From positions 1 through 64,000 of the forward strand of contig DATARD010000245.1 of the NCBI GenBank assembly GCA_036264355.1: a DNA stretch of 64,000 bases, in the 5' to 3' direction. The translations under genes and the position numbers were made by a program. This stretch comes from UBA5704 sp036264355. Its GTDB lineage: Bacteria; Acidobacteriota; Thermoanaerobaculia; Multivoradales; UBA5704. This document shows positions 26,404 through 34,248 of this stretch, one piece after another (the stretch's first letter is position 1; each line of letters opens with the position of its first letter). A model generated the notes under the pieces. It was not told the origin of the DNA. It did not search any database and worked only from the letters and a program-made list of their open reading frames with translations.

Positions 26404-28278
26404 TCAAAGATATCCCAGAGAGTGCAAGCTCTCCAGATATTCCTTCCCCTCGGCGGCGGAGACGGCCTCGCGCCCTCTCTGGCCATATCCGGCCAGGGTG
26501 ACCGGCGGCTCGGGCCAGGAGCATCCGGCCGGCGGCGGCGGCAGCTCTTCGCTCTGCGGCAGGCCGGCGGCGCGCAGCAGCGCGGAAGCGATCGCTTCCG
26601 GAACGGTCCGGGTTTCCGGAGAGATCGGCGAAGAGATCGGCGGCGAGGCCGCCGGAGCGCCGCAACCGTTCCGCCGCCAGAGCACGATCCGCCCCTCGCC
26701 GCCCGTCCGCCGCCGTCCCGGATCGAACACCACGACCACCGTGCCGGCCTCGGTCGCCGCCCGGCCGAGGAGCCGGTCCGCCGCGAGCAGCTCGGAACGC
26801 ACCAGGTCGGCGAAGGCGACGTCGCTCCCCTTCCAGCCGTCGGCGGCGATGTCCAGACCGGGCAGATAGAGCGCCGCGGCCCGCGGCGCCGTGGCGAGCT
26901 TCTGCGCGAACACCTCGCGATAGAAGCGGTCGGGGATCAGCGCACGGTCGAGCACGGAGGACGACGCGCCGCCGGGGAGAGCCGCCGCGAGACGGAGGTC
27001 CGTGCTCTCCGCCTGGGCCGTTTGCACGGCGAGCGCGCGGAGCGCCGGGACTTCGGAGGCCGGAGCCGCCGTTCCGTCGGCACCCTCGCGCAGAAGCTGC
27101 CAGGCGCCGTGCGCGACCACCAGCCCGGGCAGAGGCTCGGCCGGGAAGGTCGCCCACCAGTTCACCGCGAGAACCGGCGCGCCGCCACGCGACGCCAGCT
27201 CCCACACCGAGAACGCGCTCCGCCGGTTGGCGAGCAGCGGCCGGTACTCGGCGAGCCCGAGCGGCACCTCGACCCGGCTCCACCAGGCGCGCAGCGGTCC
27301 GCTCCGCGCGAGCTGCGTGCGCATGCCGCGCGGCCGGAAGCTGTCGAGCGCCGTGACGCCGTGCGCCGGACCGGAGATGCCGGTCGCCACCGAGGTCCAG
27401 AACGACGCCGGCGGCTCGTCGCGCCGCGCATAGCGCATCACCCGGCCGCCGCTCCCCTGTGCGAGACCCGCCGCCATCCCCTGCAAGACGGGCAGATCGC
27501 CGCTCCGCATCAGGTACTCCATCTCCTCCGGCAGCACTCCGTCGATGCCGAGCAGCACCACCCGCTCCCCGGGCGCCACCGGCAGCGTCGCCGGAGCGGC
27601 CGGCGGCTCGCGATGGGCGGAGATCACCGCCGGCAGGGTGAGGAGAAACGCCGTGGCCAGGATCGTCAGCCCGAGCCACCGCCGCGAAAACAGCCGCGCC
27701 TCCGGAGCCGCGTCGGTGAGCTGGATTGCCAGGGTGAGGAGGCCGTGATCGACCAGCTTGATCAGGAAATAGATCGCGACCGGCGTCGCCACCCCGAGCA
27801 CCGCCGCGACCGCCAGATCGTTCTCGGCCAGCAGGCTCTGCGCGCCACGGAGAGCCAGGGCGAGCCCCGCCGCCCCGGCCGCCACCGCCGCCGCGAGCGA
27901 CAGCGCCTCGATCCGCCGCACATGGTAGATCCGCAGGATCGCCAGCATCACGCCGCACAAAGCGAGGAACGCCAGGCCCGCCACCGTCGCGATCGGCGGA
28001 AAGAGATGCAGGAAGAGGGCGAGAGTATCGAAGAAGATCCCGACCGGCCCGACCGACGCCTCGGCGTTGGCGGTGACCAGCGCAAGAGCCAGCGCGAGGG
28101 CGAGCGCCCCGCCGGAGAGCAATCCCACCTTGACGACCAGATGCACCAGCGTCCGCCCCGGCGGCTGCGGCCGCAGCGCATCCTGGAGCAGGAAGCGCTC
28201 GACCCCATGGTTGAGATACCCCAGCCGCCGCAGCTCGGAGCGCACCGCTTCGAGGTCGTGGCCGGACGTCGTCTCCAT
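26404..28278 (-). CDS. Membrane-anchored alkaline phosphatase superfamily protein (type I phosphodiesterase-like)
   Basis: 624 residues. Four or five membrane helices lie in the first 215 residues. The catalytic domain starts at VVLLGIDGVLPEEM (metal Asp) and has the nucleophile region FWTSVATGISGPAHG. Metal ligands further on are less obvious. The protein opens with LRRLGYL and closes with LHSLGYL. Family members hydrolyse phosphodiesters or transfer phospho-groups outside the membrane. It stands alone upstream of the peptidase operon. Confidence 0.75.
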   Translation of the reverse strand: METTSGHDLEAVRSELRRLGYLNHGVERFLLQDALRPQPPGRTLVHLVVKVGLLSGGALALALALALVTANAEASVGPVGIFFDTLALFLHLFPPIATVAGLAFLALCGVMLAILRIYHVRRIEALSLAAAVAAGAAGLALALRGAQSLLAENDLAVAAVLGVATPVAIYFLIKLVDHGLLTLAIQLTDAAPEARLFSRRWLGLTILATAFLLTLPAVISAHREPPAAPATLPVAPGERVVLLGIDGVLPEEMEYLMRSGDLPVLQGMAAGLAQGSGGRVMRYARRDEPPASFWTSVATGISGPAHGVTALDSFRPRGMRTQLARSGPLRAWWSRVEVPLGLAEYRPLLANRRSAFSVWELASRGGAPVLAVNWWATFPAEPLPGLVVAHGAWQLLREGADGTAAPASEVPALRALAVQTAQAESTDLRLAAALPGGASSSVLDRALIPDRFYREVFAQKLATAPRAAALYLPGLDIAADGWKGSDVAFADLVRSELLAADRLLGRAATEAGTVVVVFDPGRRRTGGEGRIVLWRRNGCGAPAASPPISSPISPETRTVPEAIASALLRAAGLPQSEELPPPPAGCSWPEPPVTLAGYGQRGREAVSAAEGKEYLESLHSLGYL

Positions 28279-28375
28279 GGCGAGCTAGTGTAACAGTCCG
28301 GAGCGGCCGGCCCGGCTCAGGCCGACCGGAGGTCGGTATAGCCTGCAGATCGCCGGTCCCACCCGGCGCGATTCC

Positions 28376-28708
28376 TCAGAGTCCGGTGCAGAGCAGGTTG
28401 CAACGCGAGTAACCGGCAGCCTTGCACTCGCACCAGGCGCACCCGTCGCCCCCTGTGCAGAATTCGGGTGGGGTGCAGGACGGGTAAGGGCAGTCTACCG
28501 TCGTGCTATCGCAGGTGACGGAGGTGCTCCCCACACTACAGGTCGTAGAGCCTGTACAGGAGACAACACACTGGTTCGGGCAGGTCTGCTGGGAAGTGCA
28601 GGTCATTGGCCGTGGTTCGGGTACGCCCAGGGAGGCAGGAATGGGCCCAGCCGCTGCAAACAGCGGCAGGAGAAGGACCATACCCAGGAGCTTGATCGCG
28701 ACTTTCAT
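28376..28708 (-). CDS. Small secreted cysteine-rich protein
   Basis: 110 residues from the ATG at 28708, which has a strong AAAGGAG ribosome-binding site; a longer reading from 28744 adds only Lys/Arg/Ser residues. A signal peptide (MKVAIKLLGMVLLLPLFAAA) precedes a mature part with 14 cysteines in about 75 residues, spaced in Thr/Ser-rich turns (CTSQQTC, CVVSCTG, CAWCECK). An even count suggests seven disulfides. I recognise no family. It could be a secreted structural, toxin-like or modified peptide precursor; no maturation enzyme is adjacent. Confidence 0.7.
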   Translation of the reverse strand: MKVAIKLLGMVLLLPLFAAAGPIPASLGVPEPRPMTCTSQQTCPNQCVVSCTGSTTCSVGSTSVTCDSTTVDCPYPSCTPPEFCTGGDGCAWCECKAAGYSRCNLLCTGL

Positions 28709-28861
28709 GCTCGTTCTCCTTTTTGAGTGCGGGGCGGTTTTCAACGAATATAGGAACTATTATACCGGATTTAAACTCGCGCGCTGACGAAGCGCTCCGA
28801 GCTGACAGCCGGTGGTACCAGTCCAGCCATGTCCAGCCAGGCGCAGCGTATTGGCGCTCAA

Positions 28862-28902
28862 CTTAAAGTAGGGGAGGGGCTTGCCCCCTCCCGTGAGGGC
28901 GG
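28862..28902 (+). repeat. REP-like palindromic element, copy 1
   Basis: The segment AAAGTAGGGGAGGGGCTTGC and its continuation CCCCTCCCGTGAGGGCGG form a GC-rich hairpin. An inverted, nearly identical copy lies at 29775-29816. Confidence 0.7.
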
Positions 28903-29455
28903 AGGAGTCGGAGGCGACGACTGAACCGGTCGCCCACACGGTAGGGAACCGGCGGAGCGCGGCACCCGCGACACCGCCCGATTCGCCCGCGACTGAACCC
29001 GGCTCGAGAGATACGGCGGAGCCGGCACCCCGCGCGCACCCCGCCCCGCCCGCGGCGCCACCCAGCAGCTTTGTATCGCCACCCGGCGGTTGCGTCGCGA
29101 AACCTGCGGGTTGCGGAGCGTGCGTCCGCGGTGTCATGCCGAAACCGGGCGGTTCCAAGGCTCCCGAGCCGGGTGCGGAGGCTCCGTCGCGGGTTTCGTG
29201 GCGGGTGAGCCGGGTTCCGCGACTCGCGTCGTGGGTTTTTTGGCGGGTGAGCCGGCTCCCGCGCTTCGCGCCGCGGCTGAGGTGGCCGACGGACCGGCGG
29301 CGCTCTACGCCATCCCGGTGTTGGTCACTGACACGGCGGGTACGCCAGGTCTCGTGCCGGGTTTCGTCAATGTCGAAGCTGTCGGAGACGATTCTCGCCG
29401 GCGGTTCTGCGATACCAGCAGCAGATTGATGTTGGGCACCCGGCCCTGAGACCCG
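28903..29455. other. Gene-free low-complexity tract between the two REP-like copies
   Basis: No convincing gene is seen. Frames on both strands are open but translate to Gly/Pro/Ala/Arg-rich sequence without domain features. A 42-base direct repeat is visible: GGGTTTCGTGGCGGGTGAGC at 29191 and GGGTTTTTTGGCGGGTGAGC at 29233. Short GAGCCGG/CCGGGT motifs recur. It may be a decayed gene or repeat-derived DNA; if it was the toxin partner of the antitoxin-like gene at 29456, no toxin fold remains recognisable. Confidence 0.5.
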
Positions 29456-29740
29456 TCACCACGACCGCTGCTCGCGCCTCTTTCTCCGCAGCTCATCAAC
29501 CCACGCCTCGCTATCGGTGATGCCCTCATCCGCCCAACCGCCCAGAAGGCCCGCCTGGACGATTTCTGCGCCAGTCATCGGGACGATCTTCAAAGCCTCG
29601 TCCAGCTCCCGAGCCGTCCACTCCTTCGCGAGGGGAACCTCGATCCTGACCCGTGCCTCCCCCGGAGGAAGTCCTTCGGGAAGCTTGATCTCAAGCTCTC
29701 CGCTCTCGGTGATCCGTGCCTTCAGGTCGATGATTGCCAT
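29456..29740 (-). CDS. Small antitoxin-like protein without visible toxin
   Basis: 94 residues. The N-terminal half (MAIIDLKARITESGELEIKL, then PEGLPPGEARVRIEVP) has the short-strand pattern of VapB/AbrB-like and related antitoxins; the C-terminal half is helical and charged (WTARELDEAL, then WVDELRRKRREQ). A TATACT -10 box lies on the minus strand at 29761-29766, upstream of the ATG. A longer frame extends upstream, but it crosses the REP hairpin and the sulfatase gene and looks artificial. No toxin gene follows, so it is an orphan or its partner has decayed. Confidence 0.6.
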   Translation of the reverse strand: MAIIDLKARITESGELEIKLPEGLPPGEARVRIEVPLAKEWTARELDEALKIVPMTGAEIVQAGLLGGWADEGITDSEAWVDELRRKRREQRSW

Positions 29741-29774
29741 AGATCGTCCCCCACTCACGGAGTATACCTCTCTG

Positions 29775-29816
29775 CCGCCCGCCCTCCCGGAGGGGGCAAG
29801 TCCCTCCACTACTTTA
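29775..29816 (-). repeat. REP-like palindromic element, copy 2 (inverted)
   Basis: On the minus strand it reads CTAAAGTAGTGGAGGGACTT and continues GCCCCCTCCGGGAGGGCGG, matching copy 1 (28862-28902) in about 34 of 38 positions in the opposite orientation. It begins just after the sulfatase stop codon and could also act as a 3'-end hairpin for that transcript. Confidence 0.7.
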
Positions 29817-29817
29817 G

Positions 29818-31320
29818 TTAGCGCACCGACACCGGCGCCGCTTCGAGCTGGCGGCAGGTGTCTTCCGCGCAGGCTTCGAGAGCGTGGACGATCCCGGAGA
29901 GGCGGTTGAGGAAGCCGGGATCCATCTGGCCGGCGAGGTTCTGAAGCTCGTCGGGGTCCTGGGTGAGGTCGTAGTACTCCAGCTCGCCAGTCGAGCGTTC
30001 GATGTATTTGTAGGTGGGGGTGCGCAGACCGAGATGCGAGGGGTACTCCTGGATGGTGGCCGCCTCGGAGGGCTCCAGGATGCCGCCGGTGCCCTGGGGC
30101 AGCTCGCGGAAGGCGAACTGTTCGAGGAGGACGGCGCGGCGCCATCCGTCCGGAGCCGTCCCTCCGAGGAGCGGCACCAGCGAGCGGCCGTCGGGACGGC
30201 TGGTGAGGTGGGCTCCGGCGAGGGCCGCGAAGGTGGGGGCGAAGTCGACGTTCTCCACGAAGGCGTCGACCGTGCGGCCGGCGGGGACTCCCGGACCGCG
30301 GACCAGGAGCGGCACGCGGATGTCTTCTTCATAGGGCGTGTACTTCCCCGCCCGCATCCGGTGCTGGCCGAGGTGGTAGCCGTTGTCCGAGGTAAAGAAG
30401 ATGTAGGTGTTGCCCAGCCGGCCGGTGTTGCGCAGCATACGCACCAGGGCGGCGACCATCTCGTCGACCGCCTGCAAGGACTGCAAGCGCAACCGGTATT
30501 GCGTGTCGAGGGTCGCGATGTCCTGCTTGGACAGCGCGGCCAGCTTGCTCACCGCTTCCGGCTTGTCGCTCACGTCGGCCTCGTTGAAGGACGGGGTGCG
30601 CGGCGCCTTGACGCCGGGGAAGAGCTGGGCATGGCGCGGCGCCGGCGTGTACGGCTTGTGCGGCGCGTAGGTCGCCAGGTAGAGGAAGAACGGCACCTGG
30701 TCGGCCGCCGCGCCGCGGATGAACTGGCGGGCGCGCGCGGTCATCACGTCGGTCAGATAGTCGTCCGGCGTGTGGCCGTGCTTGACCAGGGTGCCGTTCT
30801 GGTTCAGCGTGTAGTTGAATTCGTTGTAGGCGGCGCCGCCGATCGGCACGTCCCATTCGTCCCAGCCGGGTGGCACATGCGTGTTCTCGGCGCCGGCCGG
30901 ATAGGCGTTGACGTATTTGCCCATCAGCGCGGTGCGGTAGCCGGCGGCGTGCAGCGCCGTGCCGATCGTGGTGTCCTCCAGACCGTTCTCCAGGAAGATC
31001 TTGTAGCCGCCGTCCGGCTTGGCGTTGGTGTACACCCGGTGGTTGTGGGTGTATTCGCCGGTGAGGATCGAGGAGCGCGAGGGACAGCACAGCGAGAGGG
31101 GGACGAAGTCGTTGCTGAAGGTGATTCCCTGATTCGCGATGAAGCCCCGCACGTTGGGCATGTAGGCGAGGGAGTTGAGCTCCAGGTCCTGGTCGTCGGT
31201 AAGCAGGAAGATGATGTTCGGCCGGTTATCCGTGTGGGTGACTCGGGCCGGTCCGTGGCTGTGGGCGGGACCGGCGGTCACGAGGAGGACGCCGAGCGGG
31301 ATCAGGAGGAAGCGTTTCAT
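29818..31320 (-). CDS. Secreted sulfatase (N-acetylglucosamine-6-sulfatase-like), downstream paralogue
   Basis: About 500 residues from the ATG at 31320; a TTG four codons earlier is less likely. A signal peptide (MKRFLLIPLGVLLVTAG) precedes the sulfatase domain. The metal-binding LLTDDQD is followed by the formylglycine motif LCCPSRSSILTG, whose second Cys is the residue converted to formylglycine. Later come MGKYVN and FTSDNGYHLGQH. The protein resembles GlcNAc-6-sulfatase and related polysaccharide sulfatases. It follows a close paralogue by nine bases. No formylglycine-generating enzyme or sulfatase-maturase gene is in the window. Confidence 0.92.
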   Translation of the reverse strand: MKRFLLIPLGVLLVTAGPAHSHGPARVTHTDNRPNIIFLLTDDQDLELNSLAYMPNVRGFIANQGITFSNDFVPLSLCCPSRSSILTGEYTHNHRVYTNAKPDGGYKIFLENGLEDTTIGTALHAAGYRTALMGKYVNAYPAGAENTHVPPGWDEWDVPIGGAAYNEFNYTLNQNGTLVKHGHTPDDYLTDVMTARARQFIRGAAADQVPFFLYLATYAPHKPYTPAPRHAQLFPGVKAPRTPSFNEADVSDKPEAVSKLAALSKQDIATLDTQYRLRLQSLQAVDEMVAALVRMLRNTGRLGNTYIFFTSDNGYHLGQHRMRAGKYTPYEEDIRVPLLVRGPGVPAGRTVDAFVENVDFAPTFAALAGAHLTSRPDGRSLVPLLGGTAPDGWRRAVLLEQFAFRELPQGTGGILEPSEAATIQEYPSHLGLRTPTYKYIERSTGELEYYDLTQDPDELQNLAGQMDPGFLNRLSGIVHALEACAEDTCRQLEAAPVSVR

Positions 31321-31328
31321 ACCAACTT

Positions 31329-32885
31329 TCAATGATGCGGCGGCGCGACGGGCATGGGCTGGGCTTCGAGCTGGCGGCAGGTGTCGCCGGTACAGGTGCT
31401 CAAGGCATGGACGATGCCGGACAGGCGGTCGAGGAACTTCGCGGGCATCCGCTTCGCGAGGTTCTGCAGCTCGTAGGGATCGTTCACCAGGTCGTAGTAC
31501 TCCCGTTCCTGGGTGACGTATTCAACGTATTTGTAGGCCGGCGTGCGCAGACCGAGATGCGTCGGATGATCCACCGGACCGTCTTCCGGCGAATTTTCCG
31601 ACGGCTCGAGGATGCCGTACGGCCCTTCGGGTTGCTCCGTGAAGGTGAACTGTTCGAGGAGGACGGCACGGCGCCACGACGATGGAGCCGCACCGCCGGA
31701 GAGCAGCGGCACCAGCGAGCGGCCGTCGTACGGTGTGTCCAGCGTCGCGCCGCCGAGCTCCGCGATGGTCGGCGCGAAGTCCACGTTCTCCACCAGGGCG
31801 TCGACCGTGCGGCCGGCGGGCACTCCCGGACCGCGGATCAGCAGCGGCACCCGGATGTCCTCTTCATAGGGGGTGTATTTGCCCGCCTTCATCCGGTGCT
31901 GCCCCATGTGGTAGCCGTTGTCCGAGGTGAAGACGATGTAGGTGTTGTCGAGCTGGCCGGCATTGCGCAGGGCGAGCACGACGCTCGCCACCATCTCGTC
32001 GACCGCCTGGAGCGACTGCAGGCGCAGCCGGTATTGCGCGTCGAGGTCGGCGATGTCCGCCTTGCTCAGCAAGGGCTGATTGTGCAGGGTGCTCGGCTTG
32101 TCGCTGACGTCGGCCTCGTTGAACGACGGCGTGCGCGGCACGTGGACGCCCGGGAAGAGCTGGGCATGGCGCGGCGCCGGCGTCGAGGGGCGGTGCGGCG
32201 CGTAGGGGGCGAGATAGAGGAAGAACGGCACCTTGGCCGCGGCCGACGTGCGGATGAACTGGCGGGCGCGCACGGTCATCACGTCGGTCAGATAGTCGGC
32301 CGGCGCATGGCCGTACGGGATCAGGGTGCCGTTCTGATTCATCGTGTAGTCGAATTCGTTGTAGGCGGCCCCGAAGATGGGCACGTCCCACTCGTCCCAG
32401 CCGGGCGGCACGTGCGTCGCGTCGGAGCCGCGCGGGTAGCCGTTCAGGTACTTGCCGAGGAGCGCCGTGCGATATCCGGCGGCGTGCATCGCCGTGCCGA
32501 GGTTCGCGTCCTCGTGTCCAAGAGCGAGAAAACGCTCGTTGCCGCCATCCGGCGGAGTGACGGTGTAGACCTGATGGTTGTGCGTGTGCTCGCCGGTCAG
32601 GATCGAGGCGCGCGACGGGCAGCAGAGCGACAGGGGGACGTAGTCGTTGGTGAAGCTGAGCCCCTGCTCGGCGATCAGACTGCGCACGGCGGGCATGGTG
32701 CTCATGGAATTGAGCAGCAGGTCCTGATCGTCGGTGAGGATGAAGACGATGTTCGGCCGTACGGTCTCCGAGACGGGCTCGCCACCGCCGGGAGCCCGGC
32801 GGGCGGCGAGAGCCCCCAATGCGGCGAAAAACGCGGCGAGAACGCACGGGGAGAGCGCGAGCAGGCGCTTTGCACGGGTCGACAT
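31329..32885 (-). CDS. Secreted sulfatase, upstream paralogue
   Basis: 518 residues with a signal peptide and the same layout as the next gene: ILTDDQD, LCCPSRASILTG, LGKYLNGYP and FTSDNGYHMGQH. The two are clearly a tandem duplication; most blocks align without gaps. It ends CRQLEAQPMPV, close to the CRQLEAAPV end of its twin. It starts a two-gene unit that probably desulfates a polysaccharide outside the cell or in the periplasm. Confidence 0.92.
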   Translation of the reverse strand: MSTRAKRLLALSPCVLAAFFAALGALAARRAPGGGEPVSETVRPNIVFILTDDQDLLLNSMSTMPAVRSLIAEQGLSFTNDYVPLSLCCPSRASILTGEHTHNHQVYTVTPPDGGNERFLALGHEDANLGTAMHAAGYRTALLGKYLNGYPRGSDATHVPPGWDEWDVPIFGAAYNEFDYTMNQNGTLIPYGHAPADYLTDVMTVRARQFIRTSAAAKVPFFLYLAPYAPHRPSTPAPRHAQLFPGVHVPRTPSFNEADVSDKPSTLHNQPLLSKADIADLDAQYRLRLQSLQAVDEMVASVVLALRNAGQLDNTYIVFTSDNGYHMGQHRMKAGKYTPYEEDIRVPLLIRGPGVPAGRTVDALVENVDFAPTIAELGGATLDTPYDGRSLVPLLSGGAAPSSWRRAVLLEQFTFTEQPEGPYGILEPSENSPEDGPVDHPTHLGLRTPAYKYVEYVTQEREYYDLVNDPYELQNLAKRMPAKFLDRLSGIVHALSTCTGDTCRQLEAQPMPVAPPHH

Positions 32886-32920
32886 CTCTCCTCAGTGTAC
32901 GCGAGCCCGCGAGCAGATGT

Positions 32921-33463
32921 TTACGCCGGCTTGGCGCCCTGGAAGCGTTGATCGACGCGGTCCCAGGCATCGCGGGTGGCGTGCTTGGCGTCGTTCCAGC
33001 CGAGCCGGGTGTCGCCCTTGGCCTTGTCCCAATCGCGCGCGAGCTCGGTCTCCGCCTCGTTCCAGGCGCAGTCGCCATAGCGGCAGCGCGCCTCCCAGCC
33101 ATACTTGTAGGCTGGGCGCAGATCCTCATACGTGCGCCCCTGGGCATACGGGCGCGATCCGTAGCTGCTGCGCCAGAACGCGTCTTCCTGCGCCGGATCG
33201 ATCGACTCGGCGATCCCCTGGCCGGCCAGGCCGCCGGTGAGGCCACCGACCGCGGCGCCGATCATCGCGCCGACCGGACCGCCCACCGCGCCGCCGATCA
33301 CCGCGCCGAGCGTGCCGCCGCCGGCCGCGCCGACTCCGGCGCCGACCGGATGCTTGCCACCGCCCTCGGTCGAGACGGGGTCGAGATTGGCGTCGACCGC
33401 GGTTTCCGGCTCCAACGTATGCGTGGCGGTCCTGCCTGAAGTGGTCCGATCGTCATATGCCAT
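32921..33463 (-). CDS. Glycine-zipper domain protein
   Basis: 180 residues from the ATG at 33463, chosen because a strong AGGAGGAG site precedes it; a longer open frame upstream to 33727 lacks support. The centre (about residues 38-85) is a glycine zipper (GAGVGAAGGGTLGAVIGGAV, then GGPVGAMIGAAVGG), likely membrane-inserting. The C-terminal part is hydrophilic with repeated Trp/Asp helices (WEARCRYGDCAWNEAE, then WDRVDQRFQG). No signal peptide is present. Similar proteins are often stress-linked, but the function here is unknown. Confidence 0.75.
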   Translation of the reverse strand: MAYDDRTTSGRTATHTLEPETAVDANLDPVSTEGGGKHPVGAGVGAAGGGTLGAVIGGAVGGPVGAMIGAAVGGLTGGLAGQGIAESIDPAQEDAFWRSSYGSRPYAQGRTYEDLRPAYKYGWEARCRYGDCAWNEAETELARDWDKAKGDTRLGWNDAKHATRDAWDRVDQRFQGAKPA

Positions 33464-33592
33464 GGTCTGCTCCTCCTGGTGAATGGGACCATTGCGGCCC
33501 GTGAGACCTTCCACTGCAAGGGAGGGGCCAGACGCGTTCCGTGAAAACGGTTTCAGGCTTCCCTGGGGGCTGTCTTCACCATTGACTTCTGG

Positions 33593-33598
33593 TATAGT
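33593..33598 (+). promoter_or_regulatory. Extended -10 promoter element
   Basis: TGGTATAGT gives an extended -10 (TG-N-TATAGT, hexamer at 33593-33598). No clear -35 is present. The next ATG is at 33612, so the untranslated leader would be only a few bases. Confidence 0.4.
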
Positions 33599-33611
33599 CT
33601 GGCCGTCGGCT

Positions 33612-34010
33612 ATGAATAGGCGCTTCCACACCCTTCGCTCAACCTTCGCAGGCTCTCTTGGAGTCCTGCTGATGGTGATGTTGGTGTTTGCCGGCCTGTT
33701 GGGCCAGTTGAACCGCCTCTCCGCCAAGGAAGCACGCCTCCGGAGCAGGATTGGCGCGACATCCCAGCTCGCTGGCTCACCGTCGGTGACCCATCCCAGC
33801 CGGCCGCTTCACTACAAGCGTCTGGCGCTGGGCAGGCGCCATTTCGCACCGGTGCGTTTTCAGCACCTGCGGGCCAAGACCGCCAAGCTGTGCAGTGTGG
33901 TTGCCGTCAACCTCTTCGAGCTGCGCAGCATCCTGCGGGCGACGTCCCATCTTGCAGCCCCGAGCGCCGGCCACCGCACGACCGGCGCCCGCGCTCCGCC
34001 GTTCGCCTGA
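33612..34010 (+). CDS. Hypothetical protein with one membrane segment
   Basis: 132 residues. A hydrophobic helix (GVLLMVMLVFAGLLG) follows a basic N-terminus; the rest is Arg/His-rich. The only supporting signals are the extended -10 element about 14 bases upstream and a terminator-like hairpin 124 bases after the stop. No family is recognised, and the Arg/Pro-rich C-terminus could mean a spurious frame. Confidence 0.35.
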   Translation: MNRRFHTLRSTFAGSLGVLLMVMLVFAGLLGQLNRLSAKEARLRSRIGATSQLAGSPSVTHPSRPLHYKRLALGRRHFAPVRFQHLRAKTAKLCSVVAVNLFELRSILRATSHLAAPSAGHRTTGARAPPFA

Positions 34011-34133
34011 ACATCCCCTGAACCGCCGCCGGGTTAGCCGGCCGGAGCTTTCCCCTGGGAAAGATCCGCTCCTCGGCTTTTACCCGTTCCCAAGTACGCC
34101 GTCCCTCCGGGAGAGGGGAGACACCTATGACCA

Positions 34134-34169
34134 GACGGGGTGACTCCGCAAGCTCCGTCATGGTTTTTT
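34134..34169 (+). terminator. Probable intrinsic terminator or attenuator before the BMP gene
   Basis: GACGGGG (34134-34140) pairs with CTCCGTC (34153-34159) with one G-T pair, followed by ATGG and six T (34164-34169). It lies between the hypothetical gene at 33612 and the BMP gene at 34249. The 34011-34133 stretch holds further short GC hairpins and no gene. Confidence 0.5.
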
Positions 34170-34248
34170 CTCCTCTCTCCCAGGGGGATCGCGTTGCACG
34201 AGGAGGGTTGCCTTTCGCGGTGCGCTCGGGTAGCCTGCCCCTGCCATC

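Noticed and set aside
33464..33727. N-terminal extension of the glycine-zipper protein
   Set aside because: The strong ribosome-binding site directly before 33463 fixes a shorter start; the extension has no features and crosses the intergenic region.
34011..34248. Known riboswitch class before the BMP gene
   Set aside because: I compared it mentally with fluoride, manganese, ZTP, guanidine and cobalamin consensus cores and saw no match.
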